Assembly (NCBI RefSeq): GCF_036488675.1
Contig: NZ_CP133148.1
Span: 2,604,001 to 2,668,000, forward strand
DNA from: Sinorhizobium chiapasense
Lineage (GTDB): Bacteria > Pseudomonadota > Alphaproteobacteria > Rhizobiales > Rhizobiaceae
Length of the DNA: 64,000 nucleotides
Reading direction: 5' to 3'
A model generated the notes under the pieces. The model worked only from the letters and a program-made list of their open reading frames with translations. It did not search any database and had not been told where the DNA came from. This document shows positions 36,467-44,778 of the stretch, piece by piece. The position numbers were made by a program, and so were the translations under genes. Within the stretch, counting starts at the first letter, position 1. Each line of letters begins with the position of its first letter.

Positions 36467-37228
36467 ATGATCCTCAAAGACCGGGTCGCGGTCGTCACCG
36501 GAGCAGGCTCCGGCATCGGCCAGGCAGGCGCCGCCATCATGGCGCGCGAAGGCGCCCATGTCGTTGTCGTCGACCGCAGCCGGAAGGCCGCGGAAGCGAC
36601 CGTGGCCGCCATTGCCGCCGGGGACGGCAGCGCAGAGGCATTCGGCCTCGACGTCACCGACGATGCCGCGCTGTCGGATGGCATCGCCGAAGTGCTCTAT
36701 CGGCACGGCCGCGTCGATATCTTGCACAATCACGCGGGTGCCCAGGTCGCGGGCGATCTCGAGGGTGTCGACGTGGCGGGCTTCGACCGTTCCTGGAATC
36801 TCAACGTCCGCGCTCATTTCATGGCCGCCCGCCTCGTCATGCCGTCGATGAAGGCTGCAGGGCGCGGCGTGATCGTCAATACGTCCTCCTCCTCCGGCGT
36901 GCTCTACGATCGCGAGATGATTGCCTACACGACCACGAAGCACGCGGTCATCGCCATGACCCGGCAAATGGCCGGCGACTATGCGAAATACGGCGTGCGC
37001 GTCAACGCGCTCTGCCCCGGCTGGGTGGATACGCCCTTCAACGAGCCCTTCATTGCGCAAATGGGCGGGCGCGGCGCGATCGAGGCCTATATCCGTGAGA
37101 AGGTACCGCTCGGCCGCTGGGCAAGCGTCGACGAAATCGCCGAGTCGATCCTCTTCCTCGTCTCCGATCGGTCGTCCTACATGACCGGGCAGATACTTGT
37201 GGTCGATGGCGGGGAGACGGTCGTCTGA
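36467..37228 (+). CDS. Short-chain dehydrogenase/reductase
   Basis: A 253 aa classical SDR. The cofactor loop is TGAGSGIGQAG (residues 11-21), with the NNAG-type motif as NHAG, the catalytic Ser in TSSSSGVLYD and Tyr-Lys in AYTTTK. VDR after the second strand suggests NAD(H). ATG 36467 follows GGGGAG. It is the last gene of the ABC operon and ends 19 bp from the convergent urocanase-like gene. Substrate unknown; it may act on an imported compound. Confidence 0.88.
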   Translation: MILKDRVAVVTGAGSGIGQAGAAIMAREGAHVVVVDRSRKAAEATVAAIAAGDGSAEAFGLDVTDDAALSDGIAEVLYRHGRVDILHNHAGAQVAGDLEGVDVAGFDRSWNLNVRAHFMAARLVMPSMKAAGRGVIVNTSSSSGVLYDREMIAYTTTKHAVIAMTRQMAGDYAKYGVRVNALCPGWVDTPFNEPFIAQMGGRGAIEAYIREKVPLGRWASVDEIAESILFLVSDRSSYMTGQILVVDGGETVV

Positions 37229-37247
37229 TACGCCATCGCGGCTCCCC

Positions 37248-38906
37248 TCACACCTTCACATGCCCGATGCCTTTTGCCGCGATCTCTTCGAAGGATTCTT
37301 GGTAGCCCGCGTCTGCATAGCGGATGACTCCGAGCGACGTGTCGTTGGTCAGCGCATGGTCGAGCCGTTCGTCGGCGGCCGGGGTACCATCCGCGACGAC
37401 GGTGACACCGCAGCTCGTCATATAACCGGCATAGCCGCCCCCGCCCGAGTGGACGACGACGAGATCGGCCATCGAAGAGCAGAGCAGCATGGCGTCGAGG
37501 AGTGGCCAGTCGGCGATTACGTCGGAACCATCCTTCATCCGCTCCGTCATGATGTTCGGATGCGCCATCGCGCCGGCATCGAGATGATCACGTGAGAAGG
37601 CGATCGGTCCCTTGAGTTCCCCGCTGGCGACCAGTTGATTGACACGCCGCGCAAGCGCCGTGCGTTCGCCGTGGCCGAGCCAGGCGATGCGCGCCGGCAG
37701 ACCCTCGAAGGGAATGTGTTGCCGCGCGAGCCGGATCCAGTTGGTGATGATGCGATTGTCCGGAAACATTTCGAGGAGCAGGTCGTCGATCAGGGCGATG
37801 TCGCTCTCTTCGCCGGAAAGCGCCATCCAGCGGAACGGTCCGATGGCCCGGGCAAAGAGCGGACGCAAATAGGCTTCGGTGAAGATCGGAATGTCGAAGG
37901 CGTTGGCAACGCCCCCTTCCCGCGCCTGCGTGCGGATCAGGTTGCCGTTGTCGAAGACCTCCGCGCCCTTTTTCTGGAAGTCGAGCATGGCCTTCACGTG
38001 CTCGACGATCGAGGCGCGGCTTGCTGCCATCAGTTGGCCCTGCCCGTCCTCGCGCAGCGACCGCACCTGATCGAGGCTCATGCCCTTCGGCACGTAGCCG
38101 TAGACGAGATCATGCGCCGAAGTCTGGTCTGTCACCACATCCGGAACGATGCCGCGCCGGGCGATCTCGGGATAGATTTCCGCGGCATTGCCGACGAGGC
38201 CGACGGAGAGCGCGCGCTTCTCTTTGACCGCCGCATTGATCATCGCGAGCGCCGCGTCGAGGTGAGGCGCGATCTCCTGAAGATAACCGACCTGCTGGCG
38301 CTTCTTTGCGCGTTCCGGATCGATATCGACGCAGAGGATGGCGGCGCCCGCCATGCGGCCGGCAAGCGGCTGCGCGCCCCCCATGCCGCCGAGCCCGGCG
38401 GTCAGCACGAAACGGCCGGAGAGATCGCCGCCGAAGCGACGCTCGGCTATCCGCATGAAGATCTCGTAGGTGCCCTGGACCACCCCCTGGCTGCCGATAT
38501 ATTGCCAGGCGCCTGCCGTCAGCCCGCCCCAGCAGATTAGCCCCTTGCGCTGCAGCTCGTAAAAGACCTCGGCCTTCGCCCATTGGCCGACGATGTTGCA
38601 ATTGGCCATGATGACAAGCGGCGCCTTGGCATGGGTCTTCAACAGGCCGACCGGCTTGCCGGACTGGATGACCAGTGTCTGGTCCCCATCCATCTCGATG
38701 AGCGTCTTGACGATTGCCCGATGGGACGGCCAGTTGCGCGCGGCTTTGCCCAGCGCCGCGTAGACGACGAGATTGTCCGGATCCTCGCCGACCGACAGTA
38801 CGTTTTCGAGCAGCCGCAACAGCGCCTCCTGCCGCCAGCCCTTGGCACGCAGCTCCGGCCCGCCGGGAATCGGAAAGTTCGGGTGACGGGGATTGGCCTT
38901 CGGCAT
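37248..38906 (-). CDS. Urocanase homologue lacking the catalytic Cys; probable thiourocanate hydratase
   Basis: A 552 aa full-length urocanase-fold enzyme. The NAD site TAGLGGMGGAQPLAG (169-183) and AHDLVYGYVPKGMS (264-277) are kept. The urocanase signature FQGLPxRICW reads FEGLPARIAW (400-409): the Cys essential in Pseudomonas urocanase (410 there) is Ala and the Gln is Glu. That, and the MIO-less lyase, hydantoinase and carbamoylase in the same operon rather than hutI/hutG, point to thiourocanate (or S-methyl-thiourocanate) hydratase, step two of ergothioneine degradation. It is the last gene of the minus-strand operon. Plain histidine urocanase is the alternative but unlikely. Confidence 0.82.
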   Translation of the reverse strand: MPKANPRHPNFPIPGGPELRAKGWRQEALLRLLENVLSVGEDPDNLVVYAALGKAARNWPSHRAIVKTLIEMDGDQTLVIQSGKPVGLLKTHAKAPLVIMANCNIVGQWAKAEVFYELQRKGLICWGGLTAGAWQYIGSQGVVQGTYEIFMRIAERRFGGDLSGRFVLTAGLGGMGGAQPLAGRMAGAAILCVDIDPERAKKRQQVGYLQEIAPHLDAALAMINAAVKEKRALSVGLVGNAAEIYPEIARRGIVPDVVTDQTSAHDLVYGYVPKGMSLDQVRSLREDGQGQLMAASRASIVEHVKAMLDFQKKGAEVFDNGNLIRTQAREGGVANAFDIPIFTEAYLRPLFARAIGPFRWMALSGEESDIALIDDLLLEMFPDNRIITNWIRLARQHIPFEGLPARIAWLGHGERTALARRVNQLVASGELKGPIAFSRDHLDAGAMAHPNIMTERMKDGSDVIADWPLLDAMLLCSSMADLVVVHSGGGGYAGYMTSCGVTVVADGTPAADERLDHALTNDTSLGVIRYADAGYQESFEEIAAKGIGHVKV

Positions 38907-38932
38907 CGTGGTCGTTCCTTTGTTAGGCAGAA

Positions 38933-39061
38933 TTTGCCCCTCACCCTAACCCTCTCCCCGCACGCGGGGAGAGGGAACATCGCATCCCGCCGACGTCCCT
39001 GTCAGCGGTGGCGTCATCCCCTCTCCCCGCTTGCGGGGAGAGGGCTAGGGTGAGGGGCAAA
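38933..39061. repeat. Long inverted repeat between the urocanase-like and tfoX-like genes
   Basis: The arms TTTGCCCCTCACCCTA and TAGGGTGAGGGGCAAA are exact complements; each is followed inward by a CTCTCCCCGC...GCGGGGAGAG palindrome, leaving about 45 bp between. It lies within the presumed minus-strand operon. Confidence 0.85.
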
Positions 39062-39071
39062 CCGCCCTTTT

Positions 39072-39401
39072 TCACTTCGGCGGCAGCGTTTCGACGAAGC
39101 CCATCGCCGCATCCAGCAGGCGTCGGCGCAAGGCGTCATCGCCATAGGCCTCCGCGCCGGCGCGCACCCAGCCGTGCATCCGGCGCTCTCCCATCACCAT
39201 CTGCACGATGCCGGGCAGCGCCAAGGCCCAATCGTCATTGCCCTTGCCAAGCCGCACCAGCATCCCGTCCTCTCGCGCGCCACAGAGCAAATTGCCGTTC
39301 AGGAGAAAGGCCAAACCACCGAACATCGGCTTTTCCGAAAGTCCCGGCCGGTCGCCGAGGTCTTGCCTCACCAGCTCCTCGAGCCCCGCGTCGCGTGCCA
39401 T
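39072..39401 (-). CDS. TfoX/Sxy N-terminal-domain protein
   Basis: A 109 aa protein matching the TfoX N-terminal domain: LRQ-like helix then RPGLSEKPMFGGLAFLLNGNLLCGARED, as in solitary rhizobial TfoX-like proteins. No C-terminal TfoX domain is present, so a competence role is unlikely. It lies 12 bp after the DUF917-family gene and probably belongs to the same transcript. Function in the pathway is unknown; it may be a passenger. Confidence 0.8.
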   Translation of the reverse strand: MARDAGLEELVRQDLGDRPGLSEKPMFGGLAFLLNGNLLCGAREDGMLVRLGKGNDDWALALPGIVQMVMGERRMHGWVRAGAEAYGDDALRRRLLDAAMGFVETLPPK

Positions 39402-39413
39402 CTTTTCCTCCCG

Positions 39414-40511
39414 TCAACGCTTCCCGGCCAGCGCGTAGCGCGCAATCTCGATCCCCATCGCCTTTTCGACCGGCGGATAGACCGACGGGTCGAGCACGCT
39501 GGAGGCGAGCGGGATCACCGACTTCGGCACATGCAGCACGAAGACCGTCATGCCCACCTGCAACTGCCCGACACTCAAAGGTTCGCCCTCCGGCGACAGT
39601 GTGGTGATGACATCCGGGAACGTGGCAAGGCGCACACCGTCCGGCGTTTCCACAGCCATGTACTCGTTCATTACATGGAGTACCGTCGAGTCATCGCCCT
39701 TCCCGAGCGTGACCGTGCCGATGTCGAAGGCCTCCTTGGTATAAACCACGGATTTATCGGTGATCGTTCCCTCGGCAAGAATGGAACCGTTGGTGGCATT
39801 GACGATCGCGTCGATGATCGCGCTGCCGCCCTTGCCTTCCGCAGCGATAATCGCCTCGCCCAGAGTCAGTGCCATGGAGATGCCGCCGAGCGCGGCATTA
39901 GCCTTGACGTAGGACGCACGCATCGGGTTGCGGCAGGAGGCGATGAAGCCGCCGGACATGTCGGCCGCGGTCCTCAGGATCGGCGACACCTTGGCTGTTG
40001 CGCCCCGGACCACGAGTTCGATATAGCGGCTCTCCTCGCGGTTCCCCCCGACCGCCGTCTGGATCATCGGCTCGGGCGAACCGGCGAGACCGATCGACCC
40101 CATATCCCCCGTCGGATGGGCACGGATATCGCCGACGGCATCCACCACCTTGGTGCCGAGGATCGCCGAGGGCAGCCAGCCATTGAGCGTCGAAGATTTG
40201 CCGTTCTGCCCAATGATCAGGCCGGACAGCTTTTCGCCGAGTGCCTCCTGCAGCAATTGAACGGCTTTCACGTAGTCGACGCCGCGCATTTCCCACGGCG
40301 TCGTCGAGGCTGGCGCACCGATTGCAGCGGCGGTCGCCACCCAATCGTCCGGCTTCAGCTCGTTGATCGAAACCAGTTCCGGCTTGCCGACGGAGACGGC
40401 GGCGTATCCGAGCATGCGTCCGTGGTCGGCCCAACCACCGCCGCCCGCCGCATAGACGGAGCCGCCCTTGACCGCCGCCTCGACATCCTTTTCCGTCAGT
40501 ATCCGGCCCAT
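39414..40511 (-). CDS. DUF917 / thiohydantoin desulfurase-family protein
   Basis: A 365 aa cytoplasmic protein. Family marks are the Gly-rich AAGGGGWADHGRMLGYAA near residue 20, VGDIRAHPTGDMGS, ADMSGGFIASCRNP with a Cys near 215, and a C-terminal beta domain with PDVITTLSPEGEPLSVGQL. The family (Pfam PF06032, formerly DUF917) includes, as I recall, the enzyme that removes sulfur from the thiohydantoin intermediate of ergothioneine breakdown. Its place exactly between urocanase-like and hydantoinase/carbamoylase genes supports that role (step three). It abuts the carbamoylase stop codon directly. Confidence 0.8.
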   Translation of the reverse strand: MGRILTEKDVEAAVKGGSVYAAGGGGWADHGRMLGYAAVSVGKPELVSINELKPDDWVATAAAIGAPASTTPWEMRGVDYVKAVQLLQEALGEKLSGLIIGQNGKSSTLNGWLPSAILGTKVVDAVGDIRAHPTGDMGSIGLAGSPEPMIQTAVGGNREESRYIELVVRGATAKVSPILRTAADMSGGFIASCRNPMRASYVKANAALGGISMALTLGEAIIAAEGKGGSAIIDAIVNATNGSILAEGTITDKSVVYTKEAFDIGTVTLGKGDDSTVLHVMNEYMAVETPDGVRLATFPDVITTLSPEGEPLSVGQLQVGMTVFVLHVPKSVIPLASSVLDPSVYPPVEKAMGIEIARYALAGKR

Positions 40512-41780
40512 CTATTTCTTCTCCTGCAATTGTCCGTCGAGCCGTCGCACGGCTTCGAAGAGCACCGCCGCGCCAAGCGCGATGTCGTCGTTTTCGGCCC
40601 ACTCCTCGGGCGCATGCGACCGGCCATCGCGACAGGGAATAAAGATCATCGCGGCTTTCGTTATCCGGCCCATCCAGGCCGTGTCGTGGCCGGCCCCGGA
40701 AGCCATCAGCCGGTGACGCGCGCCGACGCGGTCGCAGGCCGCTTGCAGCGTCGAAAGAACCAAGGGATCGCCGGGTGTCGGGTGATTGTCGGAGATCACC
40801 TTCGGCGGCGTGATCGTGATGCCGGTCTCCTCGGCGATGCGGGCGGCAAGCGCCTCGCCCTCGGCGATGAACACCTCCATCTGCGGCCGCAGTTCGGCGC
40901 GGGCATCGATCAGCAGCCGCGCCCGCGAGGGCACGACATTCGCAGCATTGGGTTCGATCTCGAATTCGCCGACGGTCGCGGTGAAGTGGCCCTCACCTGC
41001 CGCATGGGCAAAGCCCAGCTTCTCGATCTCCAGCACAAGCCGCGAGGCCGCGACCAGCGCGTCGCGACGACGCCCCATCGGCGTCGTCCCCGCATGGTCC
41101 GCCTGTCCCTCGACGACAATCTCGATGCGCGTGATCCCGGAGATCGCGGTGACCACGCCGATGTCGAGGCGCTCGGCCTCGAGTACCGGTCCCTGCTCGA
41201 TGTGCAGTTCCAGGAACGCCTTGACGTCGGAGCGCTTCGACGAGGGCAAGCGGGAAGGATCCCCACCGGCCTCGACGATCCCTTGGCGGAGCGTCAGTTC
41301 GCCGTGCGTACGGCTCAGCCAGCCATCCGGAATAAGCCCTGCCATGCCGCGGCTGCCGACGCAGGAAACGCCGAAGATCGATACTTCCTCTGCAAGAAAA
41401 TCGACGATCTCCAGATCGTGGTCGAGCTCGATGCCCGCGTCAGAAAGAGAGCGCGCCACTTCAAGCGCCGCCGCCACGCCGGCGATCCCGTCGAAGCGGC
41501 CGCCTTCCGGCACCGTGTCCGAGTGCGAGCCGAGCATGATGGTGCCGAGCGCCGGCTTGCGGCCCTTGCGCCGGCCGATGAGATTGCCGGCCGCATCGAT
41601 CCTCGTATCGAGGCCCGCGGCTTTGAAACACTGCTCCAGGAAAGCGCGACCTTCGAGAAAGAGCGGCGTGAAGGCGCGGCGGGTATAGGGTCGATCGGGC
41701 TCAGTGATGCGCGCCAGCCCCTTGACGATATCTGCGATGCGGCGTGCATCGACCGACAGATTGGTCTGCGTTGCGCTCAT
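40512..41780 (-). CDS. M20-family N-carbamoyl amino acid amidohydrolase
   Basis: A 422 aa Zn-dependent hydrolase of the AllC/HyuC/beta-ureidopropionase group. It shows MLGSHSDTVPEGGRFDGIAG, the Glu pair in DFLAEEVSIFG, HIEQGPVLE, the dimer motif DHAGTTPMGRR and MASGAGHDTAWMG. Expected reaction here: N-carbamoyl-glutamate to glutamate, CO2 and NH3 (last step). ATG 41780 overlaps the upstream stop by 4 bp (ATGA), so it is coupled to the cyclic amidohydrolase. Confidence 0.88.
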   Translation of the reverse strand: MSATQTNLSVDARRIADIVKGLARITEPDRPYTRRAFTPLFLEGRAFLEQCFKAAGLDTRIDAAGNLIGRRKGRKPALGTIMLGSHSDTVPEGGRFDGIAGVAAALEVARSLSDAGIELDHDLEIVDFLAEEVSIFGVSCVGSRGMAGLIPDGWLSRTHGELTLRQGIVEAGGDPSRLPSSKRSDVKAFLELHIEQGPVLEAERLDIGVVTAISGITRIEIVVEGQADHAGTTPMGRRRDALVAASRLVLEIEKLGFAHAAGEGHFTATVGEFEIEPNAANVVPSRARLLIDARAELRPQMEVFIAEGEALAARIAEETGITITPPKVISDNHPTPGDPLVLSTLQAACDRVGARHRLMASGAGHDTAWMGRITKAAMIFIPCRDGRSHAPEEWAENDDIALGAAVLFEAVRRLDGQLQEKK

Positions 41781-43159
41781 TGCCGCGGCTCCCGAAGCGG
41801 CAGGCTCGGAAGCGGCCGCACGAAGGCACCAGTGCCCGGCTCTGCAACGACGCGACGGCCGTCGAAGGCGAGCTTGCCGCGCAGATACGTGGCGGAAACC
41901 CGCCATGGCAGCCGAATGCCGTTATAGGGCGACCAGCCGACGACATTGTTGCCGCTTTCGGCCGCGTCATAGACATAGGCTTCCGGTGTCATGACGATGA
42001 TATCAGCGTCCTTGCCGGCTTCGAGCGCTCCTTTGCAATGGTCGAGGCGGAAATGCCGCGCGGGGTTGAGCGCCATCAACTCGGCGGCCCGCGTCAGCGG
42101 GATGCCGCGCTCCAACGCACCTTTGACGAAAAGCGGCACCATCACCTCGAGACCGGGCACGCCGGAAGCATTGTCGAGCATGTCCGGATTGGTCTTGCGG
42201 TCCTCCGACCAGCTCACGTGATCTGTGGAAACCAGCGTCACGTCACCGTCGGCCACATGCCGCCAGAGTTTTTCGACCTCCGCGCGCGGCCGAATCGGCG
42301 GGTTGATCTTGGCCTTGCCGCCGAGGCGGCGCACGTCGTTCTCCTCGTCCAAAGTTAGATAATGGATACAGCACTCGATCGTCGCCGCATGGCCCTGCGC
42401 CCGATAGGCGGCGGCAATTTCGTAGCCGCGACCGAGCGAGCAATGCACCACATGCGCTGGGCAGCCGGTTACCGCGCCGGTTTCATAGATCTGGTTGGTG
42501 GCAAGAAGCTCGGTCAGCGGCGGCCGCGAGAGCCCATGCGCGCGATAGTCTGTGATGCCAGCGGCCCTGACCCTGTCGATCGCCGCCCGCACCACCTCGT
42601 CATCCTCGTTGTGAACGCCGGCGGTCAGCCCCGTCGGGGCGATGGCCCGAAAGCACTCCTCCAGCAGTGCGGCTGGAATTCGCGGAAAACGTTTCGGATC
42701 CGTTCCGAAAGTCGAGAACTTGAAGGCGGCGACACCGGCCTCCACCATCTCGCCAATCCGCGACGGCCCCTCTTCGGGATCAATGGTGCCGTAAAGTGCA
42801 AAGTCGACGCGGGCCTGCGGAGCGGCATGGGCGACCTTGCGCCCGACTGCTTCTGCCGAGCAAACGAGATTGCCCTCGTCATAGGGCATGTCGACGATCG
42901 TCGTCACGCCACCGGCGGTGGCCGAGCGAGTCGACCAGATGAAATCTTCCTGGTCCTTCTGCGACAGCGAATGCACCTGGGCATCGATCGCGCCGGGCAG
43001 GATCAGCGCCTTGCCGAGATCGTGCCGTTCGTGAGCCGACGGGGCAGCACCCTGCCCGACATGCACCACCTTGCCGTCGCGGACGGCCACATGCCCGCCT
43101 TCGACGATCCTGTGCGGCAGGATGACGGTGCCTTTCAGAACGAGATCGAAGTCGGACAT
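41777..43159 (-). CDS. Cyclic amidohydrolase (dihydropyrimidinase/hydantoinase family)
   Basis: A 460 aa protein of the amidohydrolase superfamily. It has a bridging-Lys segment AAFKFST (Lys about 147), HNEDDE, HVVHCSLGRGYE and STDHVSW for the later metal ligands. The first metal motif, usually DxHxH, reads IDAQVH (Gln 61, His 63), an unusual replacement. Expected role: opening hydantoin-5-propionate to N-carbamoyl-glutamate. A good GGAAGG site precedes ATG 43159. The allantoinase or dihydropyrimidinase labels are alternatives by homology. Confidence 0.86.
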   Translation of the reverse strand: MSDFDLVLKGTVILPHRIVEGGHVAVRDGKVVHVGQGAAPSAHERHDLGKALILPGAIDAQVHSLSQKDQEDFIWSTRSATAGGVTTIVDMPYDEGNLVCSAEAVGRKVAHAAPQARVDFALYGTIDPEEGPSRIGEMVEAGVAAFKFSTFGTDPKRFPRIPAALLEECFRAIAPTGLTAGVHNEDDEVVRAAIDRVRAAGITDYRAHGLSRPPLTELLATNQIYETGAVTGCPAHVVHCSLGRGYEIAAAYRAQGHAATIECCIHYLTLDEENDVRRLGGKAKINPPIRPRAEVEKLWRHVADGDVTLVSTDHVSWSEDRKTNPDMLDNASGVPGLEVMVPLFVKGALERGIPLTRAAELMALNPARHFRLDHCKGALEAGKDADIIVMTPEAYVYDAAESGNNVVGWSPYNGIRLPWRVSATYLRGKLAFDGRRVVAEPGTGAFVRPLPSLPLREPRQ

Positions 43160-43190
43160 TGCTCTTTTCCTTCCCGTTCATTCTGCCAGT

Positions 43191-44729
43191 TCATTTGGCC
43201 AGCGCGAAGAAGTCGTCGAATTCCGGCATTGGCGCCGTCTCGACAAAGGCGCGCAACAGGTCGTGATCGGTGAAGGCTGCCTGCAGCGCCTCGATCTCCT
43301 TCGAGAGCGGCCGGTCCTTGAGATACATCGGGCTGACCGAGCGGGTGCGCTCATAGGCTAGACTGACGACGCCCTTCGGTACGTCGCCGACGAGATCGAT
43401 CGCCTGTGCCGACAGCATCGCCTCGATCGCGGCCAACTGACGAAGGTCGCGAACCTGCGCCTCCATCCGCTCGACGATCAACGGCAGGAACGTCGCCTCC
43501 TCCTCCAGCCCGCCGGCCACCACGATCGATTGCGCCGACAAGGGTACGGCAAGCGACTGGACACGCATGTAGAGTTCGACCGCGAGCTTCATTAGCGGCC
43601 CGAGGCCGGTCGCGACCTCCCCGGGCGCGACGAGATTGACCGAGAGATTGCGCCGACCGCCGTTGGAAAGCAGGATGCAGCGGTTCAATACATTGCGCGC
43701 CACATGCGAAAAGGCGATCTGCGCCGCCTCGATATAGAGCGTCGTCGTCAGCGGCAGCGACGCGCCGGATGAATGCACCTGCCCGCCGAGCACCACCGGG
43801 TTGTCGTCCGAGAGATATGTTGCCTCGACAAGCCGGCCCGCGGCTACCAGCAGGGTGTCGACGACGGCACCGAAGACCTGGGCGGTCATGCGGAGGCTCA
43901 GCGGATCGTGGATCGCGGTCGGCAAGGGCCAGTCGGTGATGCCCGACTGGCCGTAGAGCCAGGAGCCGACGAGCGCCTCGCCACGCGTCGAAAGCGTCGC
44001 CGCGACCAGCCACGGATCGGCCGAGGCGCCGAGAGCGCGCGACGACATGACGCCGGTGACAAGCAGCACGCGGATCGCCGCCGCCGCCTCGCGCAGGACG
44101 TCGCCCGCCGCCGCGTAGGAGATCGCATTGACGCTGAGTGCAGCGAGCGCATCGCGCGGCCGCATGACGAAAGGCGTCAACCCCGCCTCTTTCAGGGCCG
44201 ATTCCGCCGTCATCAGCTGACCGTTGAAATAGGCATCGCCGACGCCGGTCAGCACGGAGGCCACCTGGCCCATCAGTCCGATATCGGCGCAGCCCATCGA
44301 TCCGTGGCGGCGCACGGCCGGGACGATGCCACGCTCCAGAAGCGCGACGAAAGCATCGATGAGTTCCGGGCTGCAACCCGTATGCCCGCGCATCGCGGTG
44401 TTGACGCGGATAGCGATCGCCTTGCGAATGACCGGCGCGGCGAAGAATTCGCCGGTGCCGAAGTGGTGGGCGCGTACGAGCGACGTATTAAATTCGTCGA
44501 GGTCGTCGGCCGTCCACAGCCGGTCCTTCATCGAACCGACGCCGGTGTTGGAGCCATAGACCGGCAGGCCCATGGCAACGCGGTCGGCGACCACCTTATG
44601 GGCGGCGGCCACCCGCTCCATGCCGCTATCATCCGCAACCGGCCGCGCCAGTCCGGAGCCGATCTCTTCGAGCACCCCGAAGTCGAGCGGTTTTCCGCAA
44701 AGCACGATGGTCTTGACCGATTGCAGCAT
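43191..44729 (-). CDS. HAL/PAL-family lyase without MIO motif; probable ergothionase
   Basis: A 512 aa protein, the length of histidine ammonia-lyase. VYGSNTGVG (57-65) matches the HAL Tyr loop YGINTGFG. The MIO segment GSVGASGDLAP reads GSMGCADIGLM: residues 147-149 are Cys-Ala-Asp instead of Ala-Ser-Gly, so the prosthetic group cannot form. A lyase expelling trimethylamine from ergothioneine does not need MIO, which fits ergothionase (ergothioneine to thiourocanate plus trimethylamine). ATG 44729 has AGAGG somewhat far upstream; ATG 44756 is an alternative. First gene of the operon, 49 bp from the divergent regulator. Confidence 0.83.
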   Translation of the reverse strand: MLQSVKTIVLCGKPLDFGVLEEIGSGLARPVADDSGMERVAAAHKVVADRVAMGLPVYGSNTGVGSMKDRLWTADDLDEFNTSLVRAHHFGTGEFFAAPVIRKAIAIRVNTAMRGHTGCSPELIDAFVALLERGIVPAVRRHGSMGCADIGLMGQVASVLTGVGDAYFNGQLMTAESALKEAGLTPFVMRPRDALAALSVNAISYAAAGDVLREAAAAIRVLLVTGVMSSRALGASADPWLVAATLSTRGEALVGSWLYGQSGITDWPLPTAIHDPLSLRMTAQVFGAVVDTLLVAAGRLVEATYLSDDNPVVLGGQVHSSGASLPLTTTLYIEAAQIAFSHVARNVLNRCILLSNGGRRNLSVNLVAPGEVATGLGPLMKLAVELYMRVQSLAVPLSAQSIVVAGGLEEEATFLPLIVERMEAQVRDLRQLAAIEAMLSAQAIDLVGDVPKGVVSLAYERTRSVSPMYLKDRPLSKEIEALQAAFTDHDLLRAFVETAPMPEFDDFFALAK

Positions 44730-44778
44730 GCCGAAACGAACCTCTTTTGCGAGCATGCTATGCGCACAGTGCCAATGC

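Noticed and set aside
40512..43159. Pyrimidine or allantoin degradation genes
   Set aside because: Homology alone allows it, but no dihydropyrimidine dehydrogenase or purine genes are near, and both sit in the same coupled operon as the lyase and desulfurase-family genes.
37248..44729. Annotation as a histidine utilisation (hut) operon
   Set aside because: The lyase lacks MIO residues, the urocanase homologue lacks the catalytic Cys, and imidazolonepropionase and formiminoglutamate genes are replaced by hydantoinase, carbamoylase and DUF917-family genes.
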